Notes: a model not told the origin generated them from the sequence alone. DNA of 64,000 nt from Noviherbaspirillum aridicola (GCF_019656455.1 NZ_BPMK01000020.1:43299-107298), one strand, 5' to 3'. Shown: positions 1 to 8,351, counted from the first letter of the stretch. Program-made: numbers and translations.

Positions 1-524
1 TGCGCAAGACTGCCGACCGCATGCAGGGGCGTGGTGTCCGCCATGCGCGTCACGTTGCCCGCCGCAAATTCCGCCGGCGCGCTGTGGCTCGGCATGCCGT
101 CCTGTTCCCGTCCCCGCCATTCGCCGCTGTCGCGTCCCAGTTTCTCGATGAACTGCTTCAGGCGCACCAGGTCCTGCTCGGCCCGCGCGCCGGCATCCGC
201 TTGCAGCGCTTCACGGTCCATGGACAGAACGATACGGGTGCAGTCGCCGTCGAGGCGCTGCAGGGAAATCTCGCCCTCGTTCCTCGGGCCGTCCATGTTG
301 CGCCAGGCAATACGTTGCTCAGGAACTTGTTGCGTGATCTCCGCATCCCAGTGCATGCCAAGCCCGCCCTCCCGCGTATGCCAGCGCAGGCGCCGCTCGT
401 CGAGCCTGCGCACCTCCTCGACGCCCTGCATGAAGCGCGGATACTGCTCGAAACTCGTGAGCATCTCCCATGCGGTGCGCGGCGGCACATTGACTTCTAT
501 CGATTGCTCGACTCTTGCCATCAT
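1..524 (-). CDS. SRPBCC / polyketide cyclase-dehydrase family protein (3' end outside window)
   Basis: The reading frame runs off the left window edge, so about 174 codons are visible. The protein begins MMARVEQSIEVNVPPRTAWE and continues with EMLTSFEQYPRFM, the usual first strand and helix of the START/SRPBCC cyclase-dehydrase fold, a cavity-forming domain that binds hydrophobic ligands. Two adjacent ATG codons (524 and 521) follow an AGGAG ribosome site; 521 has the better spacing (7 nt). The C-terminal part is polar and may be an extension beyond the domain. The ligand is unknown. The gene is divergent from the ABC transporter at 681, and a good sigma-54 promoter match (619-634, minus) lies 95 bases upstream. 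Family assignment is fairly safe; the role in stress or the envelope is inference from the neighbours. Confidence 0.75.
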   Translation of the reverse strand, partial: MMARVEQSIEVNVPPRTAWEMLTSFEQYPRFMQGVEEVRRLDERRLRWHTREGGLGMHWDAEITQQVPEQRIAWRNMDGPRNEGEISLQRLDGDCTRIVLSMDREALQADAGARAEQDLVRLKQFIEKLGRDSGEWRGREQDGMPSHSAPAEFAAGNVTRMADTTPLHAVGSLA

Positions 525-560
525 GGATCTCCTTTTCCGTTGGTCCGGGCTCCGGCTTGC

Positions 561-576
561 TGGAACGGACCCTGCT
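561..576 (+). promoter_or_regulatory. Sigma-54 promoter candidate for the ABC transporter at 681
   Basis: TGGAACGGACCCTGCT fits the -24/-12 consensus TGGCACG-N4-TTGCW at 6 of 7 and 4 of 5 positions, with exactly 10 bases between GG and GC. The start site would be near 587. It faces the opposite-strand site at 619-634, so the two transcripts would overlap by about 20 bases. Confidence 0.6.
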
Positions 577-618
577 AATTTTTCTTCACAGTGCTGCATG
601 CGGAGCGCGCACGGTGAT

Positions 619-634
619 TGCAACTTCCATTCCA
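619..634 (-). promoter_or_regulatory. Sigma-54 promoter candidate for the SRPBCC gene
   Basis: On the minus strand the site reads TGGAATGGAAGTTGCA. The -12 box TTGCA is perfect, the -24 box matches 5 of 7, and GG-N10-GC spacing is exact. The start site would fall near 607, giving a leader of about 83 bases. Confidence 0.6.
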
Positions 635-680
635 GAACCATCGACGCGCGATCGCGCTTGCCAAAGGGAACGACATCACA

Positions 681-2480
681 ATGACCGAGACGAAGCAAGA
701 AATGCCGGCCGACACCGCCCAGGTGATGCGCGACCTGTGGCAGGTGGCCAAGCAGTTCAAGGAACGCATCGCGATCGCGCTGTTCTTTCTGATCCTCGCC
801 AAGGTGGCCGTGGTCTCGGTGCCGCTGGCGCTCAAGCGCATCGTCGACGAACTGTCGCGCCCGGAAGCCGTCCTCATCCTGCCGGTCGCCCTGCTCGCCG
901 GCTACGCGCTGCTGCGTTTCGCCAGCACGCTGTTCAATGAATTGCGCGACCTGGTGTTTTCGCGGGTGACGCAGCACACGGTAGCGACGTATGCGCTCAA
1001 TACCTTTGCCCACCTGCATGCGCTCGGCGCGCGCTTCCATGCGCAGCGGCGGATAGGCGGCCTGCTGCCGGACATCGACCGCGGCACCAACGGCATTGCC
1101 TTCCTGCTCGGCGTGGCGCTGTTCACCATCGTGCCGACCTTCCTCGAGATCGCGATGGTGGTCGGCATCATGACCGCGCGCTACAGCCAGTGGTACACCG
1201 TGATCCTGGCCGTGACCTTCGTCATCTACTGCGGCTTCACCCTGGTGTTCACGGCCCGCCGCGCGATCTTCCAGCGCCGCGTCAACCGCCTCGACTCCAA
1301 TGCCAAGAGCCTGCTCGCCGACAGCCTGATCAACTACGACACGGTGAAATACTTCACCAACGAGAAAATGGAGTCGCAGCGCTTTTCCCACATCATGGAT
1401 AACTGGGCGGAAGCGCAGGTGTCCAACCAGAAGGCGCTGTTCACCCTGCACGTGGGCCAGAGCGGCATCATCGCGCTCGGCGTCGGGGCGGTCATGCTGC
1501 TCGCCGGCAGCGACGTGCTCAACCGCGCGATGACGGTGGGCGACCTCATCCTGATCAACGCCTATGTGATCCAGATCTGTCTCCCGCTCAACGCGCTCGG
1601 CTTCGTCTACCGCGAAGCGCGCGATGCGCTCGTGAACGCGGAGAAACTCTTCCAGCTGCTGCGCGAGAAGCCCGAGATCGCGGAAGCCCCCAACATGCCC
1701 GCCCTGCGCGTGAGCCGCGGCGAGGTGGTGTTCGACAATGTCAGCTTCGCGTATGAACCCGAAAGGCCGATCCTGCACAACGTCAGCTTCCGCATCCCGC
1801 CGGGCGGCACGGTGGCGGTGGTCGGCGGCAGCGGCTCCGGCAAGTCGACGCTGGCGAGGCTGCTGCTGCGCTTCTACGAGGTCGGCTCGGGCAGTATCCA
1901 GGTCGACGGCCAGGACATCCGCAAGGTCAGCTCGGCCAGCCTGCGCGAGGCGATCGGCGTGGTGCCGCAGGAAGCCCTGCTGTTCAACGACACCATCGGC
2001 TACAACATCGGCTACGGCCGCAAGAACGCGACGCGCGAGCAGATCGTCGGCGCCGCCAGGGCCGCGCACATCCACGAGCTGATCGATTCCCTGCCGCAGA
2101 AATACGAGACGCCGGTCGGCGAGCGCGGCGTCAAGCTTTCCGGCGGAGAAAGGCAGCGTCTCGCGCTGGCGCGCGCCATCCTGAAGAATCCGCCGCTGCT
2201 GATTTTCGATGAAGCCACGTCGGCGCTGGACACCGCGTCGGAACAGGCGATCCAGGCCGAGCTCGACGCGCTCGCCGTCAACCGCACCACCCTCGTGATC
2301 GCGCACCGCCTGTCCACGGTGGTCGACGCCACCGAGATCCTGGTGATGGACCGCGGCCGCATCATCGAGCGCGGTACCCATGCCCAGCTGCTGCAGCAGA
2401 ACGGCGCTTATGCCCGCCTCTGGCAATTGCAGCAGCGGGAAGACGCCGATCAGTCGAGGGAGCGCATGCGCGCCGCCTGA
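681..2480 (+). CDS. ABC transporter, permease fused to ATPase, Atm1/HMT1 type
   Basis: This is a 599-residue half-transporter of the inner membrane, with a six-helix permease (about residues 30-320) followed by one ATPase domain. Visible motifs are Walker A GGSGSGKST (382-390), the signature LSGGERQRL (486-494) and Walker B LLIFDEATSALD (about 506-517). The permease motif NYDTVKYFTNE is characteristic of the Atm1/ABCB7/HMT1 group, which exports glutathione-linked sulfur or metal conjugates as homodimers. The substrate here is not known. I chose ATG 681, behind AAAGGGA, over an upstream in-frame ATG at 618 because the extension is unconserved in character. The gene stands alone on the plus strand, with a sigma-54 promoter match at 561. 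Confidence 0.9.
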   Translation: MTETKQEMPADTAQVMRDLWQVAKQFKERIAIALFFLILAKVAVVSVPLALKRIVDELSRPEAVLILPVALLAGYALLRFASTLFNELRDLVFSRVTQHTVATYALNTFAHLHALGARFHAQRRIGGLLPDIDRGTNGIAFLLGVALFTIVPTFLEIAMVVGIMTARYSQWYTVILAVTFVIYCGFTLVFTARRAIFQRRVNRLDSNAKSLLADSLINYDTVKYFTNEKMESQRFSHIMDNWAEAQVSNQKALFTLHVGQSGIIALGVGAVMLLAGSDVLNRAMTVGDLILINAYVIQICLPLNALGFVYREARDALVNAEKLFQLLREKPEIAEAPNMPALRVSRGEVVFDNVSFAYEPERPILHNVSFRIPPGGTVAVVGGSGSGKSTLARLLLRFYEVGSGSIQVDGQDIRKVSSASLREAIGVVPQEALLFNDTIGYNIGYGRKNATREQIVGAARAAHIHELIDSLPQKYETPVGERGVKLSGGERQRLALARAILKNPPLLIFDEATSALDTASEQAIQAELDALAVNRTTLVIAHRLSTVVDATEILVMDRGRIIERGTHAQLLQQNGAYARLWQLQQREDADQSRERMRAA

Positions 2481-2488
2481 AGCGGCGC

Positions 2489-2504
2489 TGGAACGGGTCT
2501 TGCT
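2489..2504 (+). promoter_or_regulatory. Sigma-54 promoter candidate for the GT2-radical SAM operon
   Basis: TGGAACGGGTCTTGCT differs from TGGCACG-N4-TTGCW by a single base (C to A in the -24 box). The predicted start near 2515 lies 37 bases before the GT2 start codon. This is one of the best matches in the window. Confidence 0.7.
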
Positions 2505-2551
2505 GCGCGCCTGTCTATCGATGGAAAACAAGAAGATTCTAGCGAGGCAGC

Positions 2552-3667
2552 ATGTCAAAAATACTTGCGTTTGACAGGAATCGCCGCCAGACCGCCAACC
2601 GCGGCGGCGGCCATGACAGCGGAGGAACATTGCGTTCGCGGACCGCGCCGCTCGTCCTGATCCGCGGCGGCGAGCGGACCGAGCCCGAGCAGGCCATCGC
2701 CATCTCCGTGGTGGTACCGACCAAGGGACGGCCCCAGCTGCTCAACCGCTGCCTGGCCAGCCTCGTCCTGCAGAACCTCGACCCGCAGCGCTTCGAGATC
2801 ATCGTGGTCGACGACGGGCCGGATGACGGCACGCGCGAGGTCGCCACCGACTGGGCGGCGCACACCGAGGAAAAGGGGCCGCAGGTGGTCTACATTCCCT
2901 CGATGGGTCCCTACGGGCCGGCGGCCGCCCGCAACCACGGCTGGCGCGCGGCGCGCGGCGCCGTCATCGCCTTCACCGACGACGACACCATCGCCCGCAC
3001 CGACTGGCTGCGCAACGGCCTGCGCGCGATCGAAGACGGCGCCGACGCCGTCTGCGGGCGCATCGTGATGCCACTCAACGGCACGCCGACCGACTATGAA
3101 CTCGACGCCAAGCGGCTGGAGACAGCCGAGTTCGTGACCGCCAACTGCTTCTGCCGGCGCCGCGTGCTGGAAGACATCGGCGGCTTCGACGAACGCTTCA
3201 AGGCGGCATGGCGCGAGGATTCCGACCTCTACTTCCGGCTCATGGAGTACCACGCCAGCATCGTGCGCGAGCCGCGCGCGGTGATGATGCATCCGGTGCG
3301 GCCGGCCGGCTGGGGCGTGAGCCTGAAGCAGGTCAGGAAGGTGCAGTTCGACGCCCTGCTCTACAAGAAGCATCCGCTGCTCTACCGGCGCCGCATACGC
3401 GCCAGCCCGCGCTGGGATTTCTATCTGACCGTGAGTTCGCTGCTGCTCGGCCTCGGCGCGCTCGCCGCCGGCAAACCGCTGCTCGCCGGTGCCGCCGGCG
3501 CGGTATGGCTGGGCATGACCACGCGCTTCTGCGCGCAGCGGCTGCGCAATACCTCGCATGCGCCTTCGCACGTCGCCGAAATGGTGGTCACCTCGGCGCT
3601 GATTCCGCCGCTCGCGGTCTTCTGGCGGGCGGTCGGCGCCTGGAAATTCCGGGTGGGCTTCCTGTGA
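2552..3667 (+). CDS. Family 2 glycosyltransferase
   Basis: The 371-residue protein is an inverting GT-A glycosyltransferase. After a 50-residue polar extension come the nucleotide-binding start ISVVVPTKGR (51-60), IIVVDDG (about 83-89) and the metal-binding FTDDDT (141-146). A hydrophobic segment near residues 290-325 suggests membrane attachment at the C-terminus. The sugar donor and acceptor cannot be read from sequence. It is the first gene of a plus-strand operon: its TGA overlaps the GTG start of the radical-SAM gene by 4 bases (GTGA). The N-terminal extension is unusual for GT2 enzymes and might be mis-started, but no better internal start with a ribosome site is obvious. Confidence 0.85.
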   Translation: MSKILAFDRNRRQTANRGGGHDSGGTLRSRTAPLVLIRGGERTEPEQAIAISVVVPTKGRPQLLNRCLASLVLQNLDPQRFEIIVVDDGPDDGTREVATDWAAHTEEKGPQVVYIPSMGPYGPAAARNHGWRAARGAVIAFTDDDTIARTDWLRNGLRAIEDGADAVCGRIVMPLNGTPTDYELDAKRLETAEFVTANCFCRRRVLEDIGGFDERFKAAWREDSDLYFRLMEYHASIVREPRAVMMHPVRPAGWGVSLKQVRKVQFDALLYKKHPLLYRRRIRASPRWDFYLTVSSLLLGLGALAAGKPLLAGAAGAVWLGMTTRFCAQRLRNTSHAPSHVAEMVVTSALIPPLAVFWRAVGAWKFRVGFL

Positions 3668-4674
3668 CCGCGGCCGTTCCGCTGCCGCGCTATCTGCAGA
3701 TCGAGCCGGTCGGCCAGTGCAACCTGCGCTGCCGGATGTGCCCGATACAGTTCCGCGCCGACGGACAGCCGGGGCAGCCGCGCGCCTTCATCGATTTCGA
3801 TCTCTTTTGCCGGCTCGTCGACCAGTTCCCGGCCGACAGCGAGCTGCAGCTGCAGGGGCTGGGCGAACCGCTGCTGCATCCGCGCTTTTTCGACATGGTG
3901 CGTTATGCGGCGAAGCGCGGCATGCAGGTCTCGACCAACACCAACATGACGGTGATGACCGGGCACGGCGCGGCCGAATGCATCGACAGCGGACTGCATA
4001 CCCTGCATGTGTCGCTCGACGGCGCCACCGCCGGCACCTATCAGGAGATACGCCTGCGCGCGCGCTTCGAGCGGGTGCTGCGCAATCTGCGCCGGGTGGT
4101 GGCGGCGCGCGCGCAGGCGGGCAGCGCGACCCCGCACCTGCGCCTGGTGGCGGTGGCGATGCGTCGCAATCTCGAAGAACTGCCGGCTCTGGTGACCCTC
4201 GCGCACGACGAGGGCATCTCCACGATCTTCGTCCAGCACCTGTGCCACGACTTCGGCGAATCCACGCTGCCCGCGCGCTATGCGCCGATGCGCGACTTCG
4301 TCGACGCGCAGACCCTGCTCAACGAGGACCCGGCGCGTGTCGCGCACTACTTCGGGCTTGCGCGCGCGGAGGCGCGCCGCCTCGGCATGGATCTGCGCCT
4401 GCCCAGCCTCAGGCCGCGGGCGCACGACGCCGGAGTATCCGGCCGCACGCGCTGCGACTGGCCCTGGCGCGGCGCCTACATCAGCTACGACGGCCGCGCC
4501 ATGCCCTGCTGCATGGTGGCCACGCCGGACCGCATCCACTTCGGTGATATGGCGCAATACGGCGTGGAACAGGTCTGGAACAATCAGTCCTATTCGGCCT
4601 TCCGCGAGCAGCTGGAGCACGGGCCGGCGCCGGAAGTCTGCCAGAGCTGCGCGCTCTATTCGGGTACGTTCTAG
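3664..4674 (+). CDS. Radical SAM protein with SPASM-type C-terminal domain
   Basis: This 336-residue protein starts at a GTG overlapping the GT2 stop. The radical-SAM cluster motif CNLRCRMC (Cys19, Cys23, Cys26; CX3CX2C) binds the 4Fe-4S cluster that cleaves S-adenosylmethionine. A C-terminal cysteine set (Cys264, Cys282, Cys283, Cys326, Cys329), including MPCCM and CQSC, is typical of SPASM/twitch auxiliary-cluster domains. Such enzymes modify peptides, sugars or other small molecules. A position between two glycosyltransferases favours a sugar or cell-surface substrate over a ribosomal peptide, and no small precursor-peptide gene is visible nearby. Domain call strong; substrate unknown. Confidence 0.85.
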   Translation: MTAAVPLPRYLQIEPVGQCNLRCRMCPIQFRADGQPGQPRAFIDFDLFCRLVDQFPADSELQLQGLGEPLLHPRFFDMVRYAAKRGMQVSTNTNMTVMTGHGAAECIDSGLHTLHVSLDGATAGTYQEIRLRARFERVLRNLRRVVAARAQAGSATPHLRLVAVAMRRNLEELPALVTLAHDEGISTIFVQHLCHDFGESTLPARYAPMRDFVDAQTLLNEDPARVAHYFGLARAEARRLGMDLRLPSLRPRAHDAGVSGRTRCDWPWRGAYISYDGRAMPCCMVATPDRIHFGDMAQYGVEQVWNNQSYSAFREQLEHGPAPEVCQSCALYSGTF

Positions 4675-4746
4675 CGCCCCTTCCCCGCCTCCCTGCAGCA
4701 CCGCCGGTCGGCCCGCCGCCCTCCACCGATCCGTTCCGACCCGTCC

Positions 4747-5694
4747 ATGCAGAGAAGACTCAAGATACTTACCTGGCACACGCACGGCAGTTACCTCTAC
4801 TACCTCACCCAGGCGCCGCATGATTTCTACGTGCTGTCCAAGCCCGGTCGTCCGGCGGGCTACGGCGGGCGCGGCGGCCACATACCGTGGGGCGACAACG
4901 TGTTCGACATGCCGGTCGACGAAGCGAAGCATCATGAGTTCGACTGCATCGTCTTCCAGGACGACCACCAGTATTTCCAGGACCAGCACGACTTTCTGAC
5001 ACCCGCCCAGCGGCGCCTGCCGAAGATCTACATCGAGCACGACTGCCCGCGCCAGAACCCGACCGACGAGCGGCACCCCGTCGACGACCCCGGGGTCCTG
5101 CTGGTGCATGTCACGCCCTTCAACGCGCTGATGTGGGACAGCGGACGCACCCCGACGAGGGTGGTCGAGCACGGCGTGAAAATCCCGCCCGGCATCGCGT
5201 ACACCGGCGAACTCGCGCGCGGCCTGGTCGTCGTCAACAACATCGCCAGCCGCGGCCGGCGCCTCGGCGGCGACATCTTCGCCGACATGCGCGACCGCGT
5301 TCCGCTCGATCTGGTCGGCATGGGCGCGCAGGAAATCGGCGGGCTCGGCGAAGTGCAGCATGCGCAGCTGCCCGCCTTCTCCGCGCGCTACCGCTTCTTC
5401 TTCAATCCCATCCGCTATACCAGCCTCGGCCTGGCCGTGATCGAGGCGATGATGGTCGGCCTGCCGATCGTCGCGCTCGCCACCACGGAGATGTCGACCG
5501 TGGTCCAGGACGGCGTCAGGGGCTATGCCAGCAACGATCCGGCGCGCCTCGCCGAAGGCATGCAGGCGCTGCTCGCCGACCCCGGGCTGGCCAGGACGCT
5601 GGGCGAGGCGGCGCGCGGCTATGCCAACGAGCGATTCGGCATCGCGCGCTTCGCCCGCGACTGGGATGCGGTGTTCCGCGAAGTCGCCGCCTGA
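4747..5694 (+). CDS. Glycosyltransferase, GT-B (family 1/4-like)
   Basis: The 315-residue protein has a divergent N-terminal half (LKILTWHTHGSYLYYLTQ) and a recognisable GT-B C-terminal half: FNPIRYTSLGLAVIEAMMVG, then IVALATTEMSTVV, the nucleotide-sugar binding region with its glutamate (about residues 220-260). It is shorter than most GT4 enzymes (350-420 residues). It follows the radical-SAM gene after 72 bases and precedes the heme-binding-like gene by 28, so it is probably in the same operon. Substrates unknown. Confidence 0.75.
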   Translation: MQRRLKILTWHTHGSYLYYLTQAPHDFYVLSKPGRPAGYGGRGGHIPWGDNVFDMPVDEAKHHEFDCIVFQDDHQYFQDQHDFLTPAQRRLPKIYIEHDCPRQNPTDERHPVDDPGVLLVHVTPFNALMWDSGRTPTRVVEHGVKIPPGIAYTGELARGLVVVNNIASRGRRLGGDIFADMRDRVPLDLVGMGAQEIGGLGEVQHAQLPAFSARYRFFFNPIRYTSLGLAVIEAMMVGLPIVALATTEMSTVVQDGVRGYASNDPARLAEGMQALLADPGLARTLGEAARGYANERFGIARFARDWDAVFREVAA

Positions 5695-5722
5695 CACTTT
5701 TTTCCATCAACAGGAGTCACCT

Positions 5723-6232
5723 ATGCCATCCAACGGTAGTTTTCTGCTCGACCGCGCCGCCGCGGAAAAGGCGGTCCGCCTCAGCCTGCCGATGATCGAG
5801 GAAGCCATGAAGCTCAAGGAAGTCGGCGAAAGCGGCTTCCTGTACATCGTGGTCATGGACCCGCTGCGCACGCCCGGGAATGCCTCCTTCGAGGAAGCGA
5901 TCCTGTACGAGCATGCGATCGGCGACCGCGAGAAATGGGATGCCGACTATGCCGGCTTCGCGCGCGCCAAGGCGAAGCTGGCCTGGCGCACCGGCTTCGA
6001 CAGCCACCTGGTGCAGGAGCTGCGTCCGCACCTGCTCGCCGCCAGGGATACGGTGCTGTGGGGCAGCGTGGTCGTGGACGGCATCGTGGTCGGCGTGAGC
6101 GGCGCCAATCCCTGGTACGACGAAGCCTTCGCCGGCACGGTGGCGATGTGCCTGCGCGCGCTGGCGAAAGCGGCGGTGGTGGAGGAACGCAGGAAAGGCC
6201 TGTTCCTGCCCGCGGATCAGGCGAGGGTGTAA
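5723..6232 (+). CDS. GlcG/HbpS-like heme-binding family protein
   Basis: A 169-residue soluble protein with the DUF336 (GlcG/HbpS) pattern: an N-terminal helix with AAAEKAV, then the mixed beta core FLYIVVMDPLRTPGNASFEEAI, and a late GIVVGVSGANPWYDEAFAG segment. Family members bind heme or act as small accessory domains; function is poorly defined. The start ATG has AGGAG at 7-base spacing. As last gene of the glycosyltransferase operon it may accompany the radical-SAM enzyme, but that is speculation. Its 3' end overlaps the convergent PRC-barrel gene by 16 bases. Confidence 0.7.
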   Translation: MPSNGSFLLDRAAAEKAVRLSLPMIEEAMKLKEVGESGFLYIVVMDPLRTPGNASFEEAILYEHAIGDREKWDADYAGFARAKAKLAWRTGFDSHLVQELRPHLLAARDTVLWGSVVVDGIVVGVSGANPWYDEAFAGTVAMCLRALAKAAVVEERRKGLFLPADQARV

Positions 6233-6513
6233 AACACGAGCCGGGATTTTTCGGAATCGAAATACAGCGTGTGCCAGGGAATCGCGACCACCGCTCCCTG
6301 CCGCCGCCGCGCGAGCATCACGAAACGCAGCTGCTGGGTATCGGCATCGACCATCAGGTGATCGACGGTGCCGATGCGCTCGCCGCCGCTCGTGACCACG
6401 GGGCAGCCTTGCAGCAGCCCGACCGTGTTCGAATGATGCCCGTTCATCCGGATGAAGCGCGGCGGTCCGTGCCGGCGGCGCACTCGTCCACGGCTCCCTG
6501 GCTTGCTCTGCAT
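6217..6513 (-). CDS. Small PRC-barrel-like protein
   Basis: A 98-residue basic protein. The C-terminal two thirds (GCPVVTSGGERIGTVDHLMV, then RFVMLARRR and AVVAIPWHTLYFD) fit the PRC-barrel fold, a small beta barrel found in photosynthetic reaction-centre H subunit, RimM and many stress proteins. The chosen ATG has AGGAG five bases upstream. It lies 26 bases downstream of the membrane-protein gene on the same strand and is probably cotranscribed with it. A second PRC-barrel protein is encoded at 17673-18218. Confidence 0.7.
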   Translation of the reverse strand: MQSKPGSRGRVRRRHGPPRFIRMNGHHSNTVGLLQGCPVVTSGGERIGTVDHLMVDADTQQLRFVMLARRRQGAVVAIPWHTLYFDSEKSRLVFYTLA

Positions 6514-6539
6514 GACGACTCCTGTCGGTTGGAGTGGTA

Positions 6540-7358
6540 TCAACGCGCTCCGCTGCCGGTCCAGCTGACCCGGCGTCGAGAGCCCCTTGCGCCGAGCATG
6601 CCGCCGATGATGCCGATGGCGAGCGCCAGCGCTACCGTAAGAAACACGACCCATGCGGCCGTGGCCGCCGAACGCATCGCCTGCCGCGCCGTCGCCTGGC
6701 CCTCGCCGGACGCCTGCTGCGGCGACCCGGACAGAATCAGCGCCTGGTCGACCAGCGCTTCCGCCTTTGCCTGTTCGATGCCCATGTTGCCGCTGACCAG
6801 CCGCACCGCTTCATCGCGGCGGCCGGCCTGCAGATGCTCCTGCAGCTGGCGCATGGACTCGGGGTCGATCCTGGCGCCCTGCACGCGCAGCAGCGAGGCC
6901 AGCGGCGACTGCCCGCCCGGCGCGGCGGCGCCGGTCAGCTGGCCCATGTTGCTGAACACGCCGGATACCAGCGCGCCGCCGACCGATGTCGCCAGGATCA
7001 CGAACATGATGGTGGTCACCGCCCAGGAGACGGCGCCGTGCAGTACGCCGTCGGCCCGGCGCTTCAGGCCGGACATGCGGGCGGCGACATAGCCGCCGAA
7101 GAAAGCCGCGACCAGCATGCTGATGCCGGCCCAGACCAGCGGGCCGGTGCCCATGTCCGTGCCTTCGGTCATCGCGGTGGCCGACAGGCCGAGCGCAATG
7201 CCGAGCAGCGTGAGCACGAGTTGCACGGAAATGCCGACCGCGACGCCGGCGAGCACCGCGCCCCAGCGGATCGCCGGAAACACGGGCCGGCGCATGTTGT
7301 CGAGCGGTGCCCCGACCTGCCCCACCGTCCCGGAACCGTGCGTTTCGCTGACCGCCAT
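6540..7358 (-). CDS. Polytopic membrane protein of unknown function
   Basis: A 272-residue protein with about four hydrophobic segments: WGAVLAGVAVGISVQLVLTL (near 30-50), ISMLVAAFFGGYVAA (about 75-95), SWAVTTIMFVILATSVGG (about 110-130) and a C-terminal AWVVFLTVALALAIGIIGG. A soluble Gln/Ala-rich stretch (about 150-230) separates the last two. Glycine-zipper-like spacing occurs in several helices. I do not recognise a function. The start has GGGGAGA upstream. An inverted repeat in the leader (7374-7398) could form a hairpin just ahead of the ribosome site. Confidence 0.75.
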   Translation of the reverse strand: MAVSETHGSGTVGQVGAPLDNMRRPVFPAIRWGAVLAGVAVGISVQLVLTLLGIALGLSATAMTEGTDMGTGPLVWAGISMLVAAFFGGYVAARMSGLKRRADGVLHGAVSWAVTTIMFVILATSVGGALVSGVFSNMGQLTGAAAPGGQSPLASLLRVQGARIDPESMRQLQEHLQAGRRDEAVRLVSGNMGIEQAKAEALVDQALILSGSPQQASGEGQATARQAMRSAATAAWVVFLTVALALAIGIIGGMLGARGSRRRVSWTGSGAR

Positions 7359-7373
7359 ATGATTCTCCCCTGT

Positions 7374-7398
7374 ATTGCACGGAAGGCTCCCGTGCAAT
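7374..7398. repeat. 9-bp inverted repeat in the leader of the membrane-protein gene
   Basis: ATTGCACGG and CCGTGCAAT are perfect complements separated by 7 bases. No T-run follows on the minus strand, so it is not an intrinsic terminator. It could be an operator or an RNA hairpin controlling access to the ribosome site a few bases downstream. Confidence 0.6.
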
Positions 7399-7478
7399 AA
7401 CCGAGACCGCCCCAATCGGGCGGAAGTTCAACCGGGCGCTACCGGATCAGGAGCATGTGCGGGTCGAATGCGGTGCTC

Positions 7479-8294
7479 TCAGGAAGCCGCTTCCACTTCC
7501 CTGACCTCATCCATCACCTGTTTCATTGCGCGCAGGAATTCGCGGCGTATCCGCCACTGCCTGCCGGGCCGGACCTTGATCCGGCAGCGCAGGGTGACGG
7601 TGGCGTCGCCGACCTGCTCCACGCCGCCGATGTCGATGTCGTCCAGGATGGACGGGCCCAGCGCGGGATCGCGCCGCAGCTGCTGGCCGATCTCCCGCAT
7701 GGTGTCGAACACGTGGTTGAGATCATCCTGGCGCCGCACGTTCAGGTCGATCACCGCATAGGCGAAGTCGCGGCTGCGGTTGGTGACGGTGGTGATCATG
7801 CCGTTGGGGATGAAGTGCACGCTGCCGTCGTAGTCGCGCACGCGGATATGCCGCAGCGTGACGCGCTCCACCTGGCCGCTCTTGCCGGCGGCCTCGATCA
7901 TGTCGCCCTCGCTGACCTGGTTCTCGATGAGCAGGAACAGGCCGGTGAAGAAATCCTTGACCAGGCTCTGCGCGCCGAAGCCGATCGCGATGCCGGCCAC
8001 GCCCGCGGTCGCCAGCAGCGGGGCGACCGAGATGCCGATGGTGCCGAGCGTGAGCATCACCGCGACTGCGGCAACGGCGACGTTGGCGGTGTAGCGGAAC
8101 ACATTCATCAGCGTCTCGATGCGCCGGCCTTCGCGCTCCCTGTCGACGCGCCCGACGATATGGTTCTTCAGCGTCTGCAGCGAATGCCGGATCAGGCGCA
8201 GCGTGATCCAGGCCAGCACCCAGATCACGAAGATGTCGATCCACGGCCGCAGCGCGGTCGCCCACAGCTTCAAGGTATTGATATCGTTTTCCAT
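7479..8294 (-). CDS. MscS-family mechanosensitive channel
   Basis: The 271-residue protein has the size and layout of E. coli MscS (286 residues). N-terminal membrane helices are followed by the pore-lining, Gly/Ala-rich TM3 region (LATAGVAGIAIGFGAQSLVKDF, about residues 95-118), then the beta domain (VSEGDMIEAAGKSGQVERV) and a C-terminal alpha/beta vestibule. Such channels open under membrane tension and release solutes on osmotic downshock. Start ATG has AGGGGGG just upstream. It sits 22 bases after the terminator of the preceding lipoprotein gene; no separate promoter is obvious, so readthrough may contribute. Confidence 0.9.
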   Translation of the reverse strand: MENDINTLKLWATALRPWIDIFVIWVLAWITLRLIRHSLQTLKNHIVGRVDREREGRRIETLMNVFRYTANVAVAAVAVMLTLGTIGISVAPLLATAGVAGIAIGFGAQSLVKDFFTGLFLLIENQVSEGDMIEAAGKSGQVERVTLRHIRVRDYDGSVHFIPNGMITTVTNRSRDFAYAVIDLNVRRQDDLNHVFDTMREIGQQLRRDPALGPSILDDIDIGGVEQVGDATVTLRCRIKVRPGRQWRIRREFLRAMKQVMDEVREVEAAS

Positions 8295-8316
8295 TCGCCC
8301 CCCTTTTCCGTCGCAC

Positions 8317-8351
8317 AAAAAACGAGGTGCAGGCATTGCTGCCTGCACCTC
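8317..8351 (-). terminator. Intrinsic terminator after the glycine-zipper lipoprotein gene
   Basis: A perfect 12-bp stem (GAGGTGCAGGCA with TGCCTGCACCTC) closes a 4-base loop. On the minus strand it is followed, one base later, by six Ts. Confidence 0.9.

Noticed and set aside
12..684. Plus-strand open frames of 185 and 217 codons over the first gene
   Set aside because: They are antisense to the SRPBCC gene, whose protein has a recognisable fold signature and a good ribosome site.
3664..4674. RiPP (ribosomal peptide) biosynthesis locus around the radical-SAM enzyme
   Set aside because: No short precursor-like gene with a core peptide is visible within the operon or its flanks, and the neighbours are glycosyltransferases.
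7376..7391. Possible sigma-54 site for the membrane-protein gene (GGGAGCCTTCCGTGCA on the minus strand)
   Set aside because: The predicted start near 7365 would fall inside the ribosome-binding site, and the -24 box is poor; the inverted repeat explains the sequence better.
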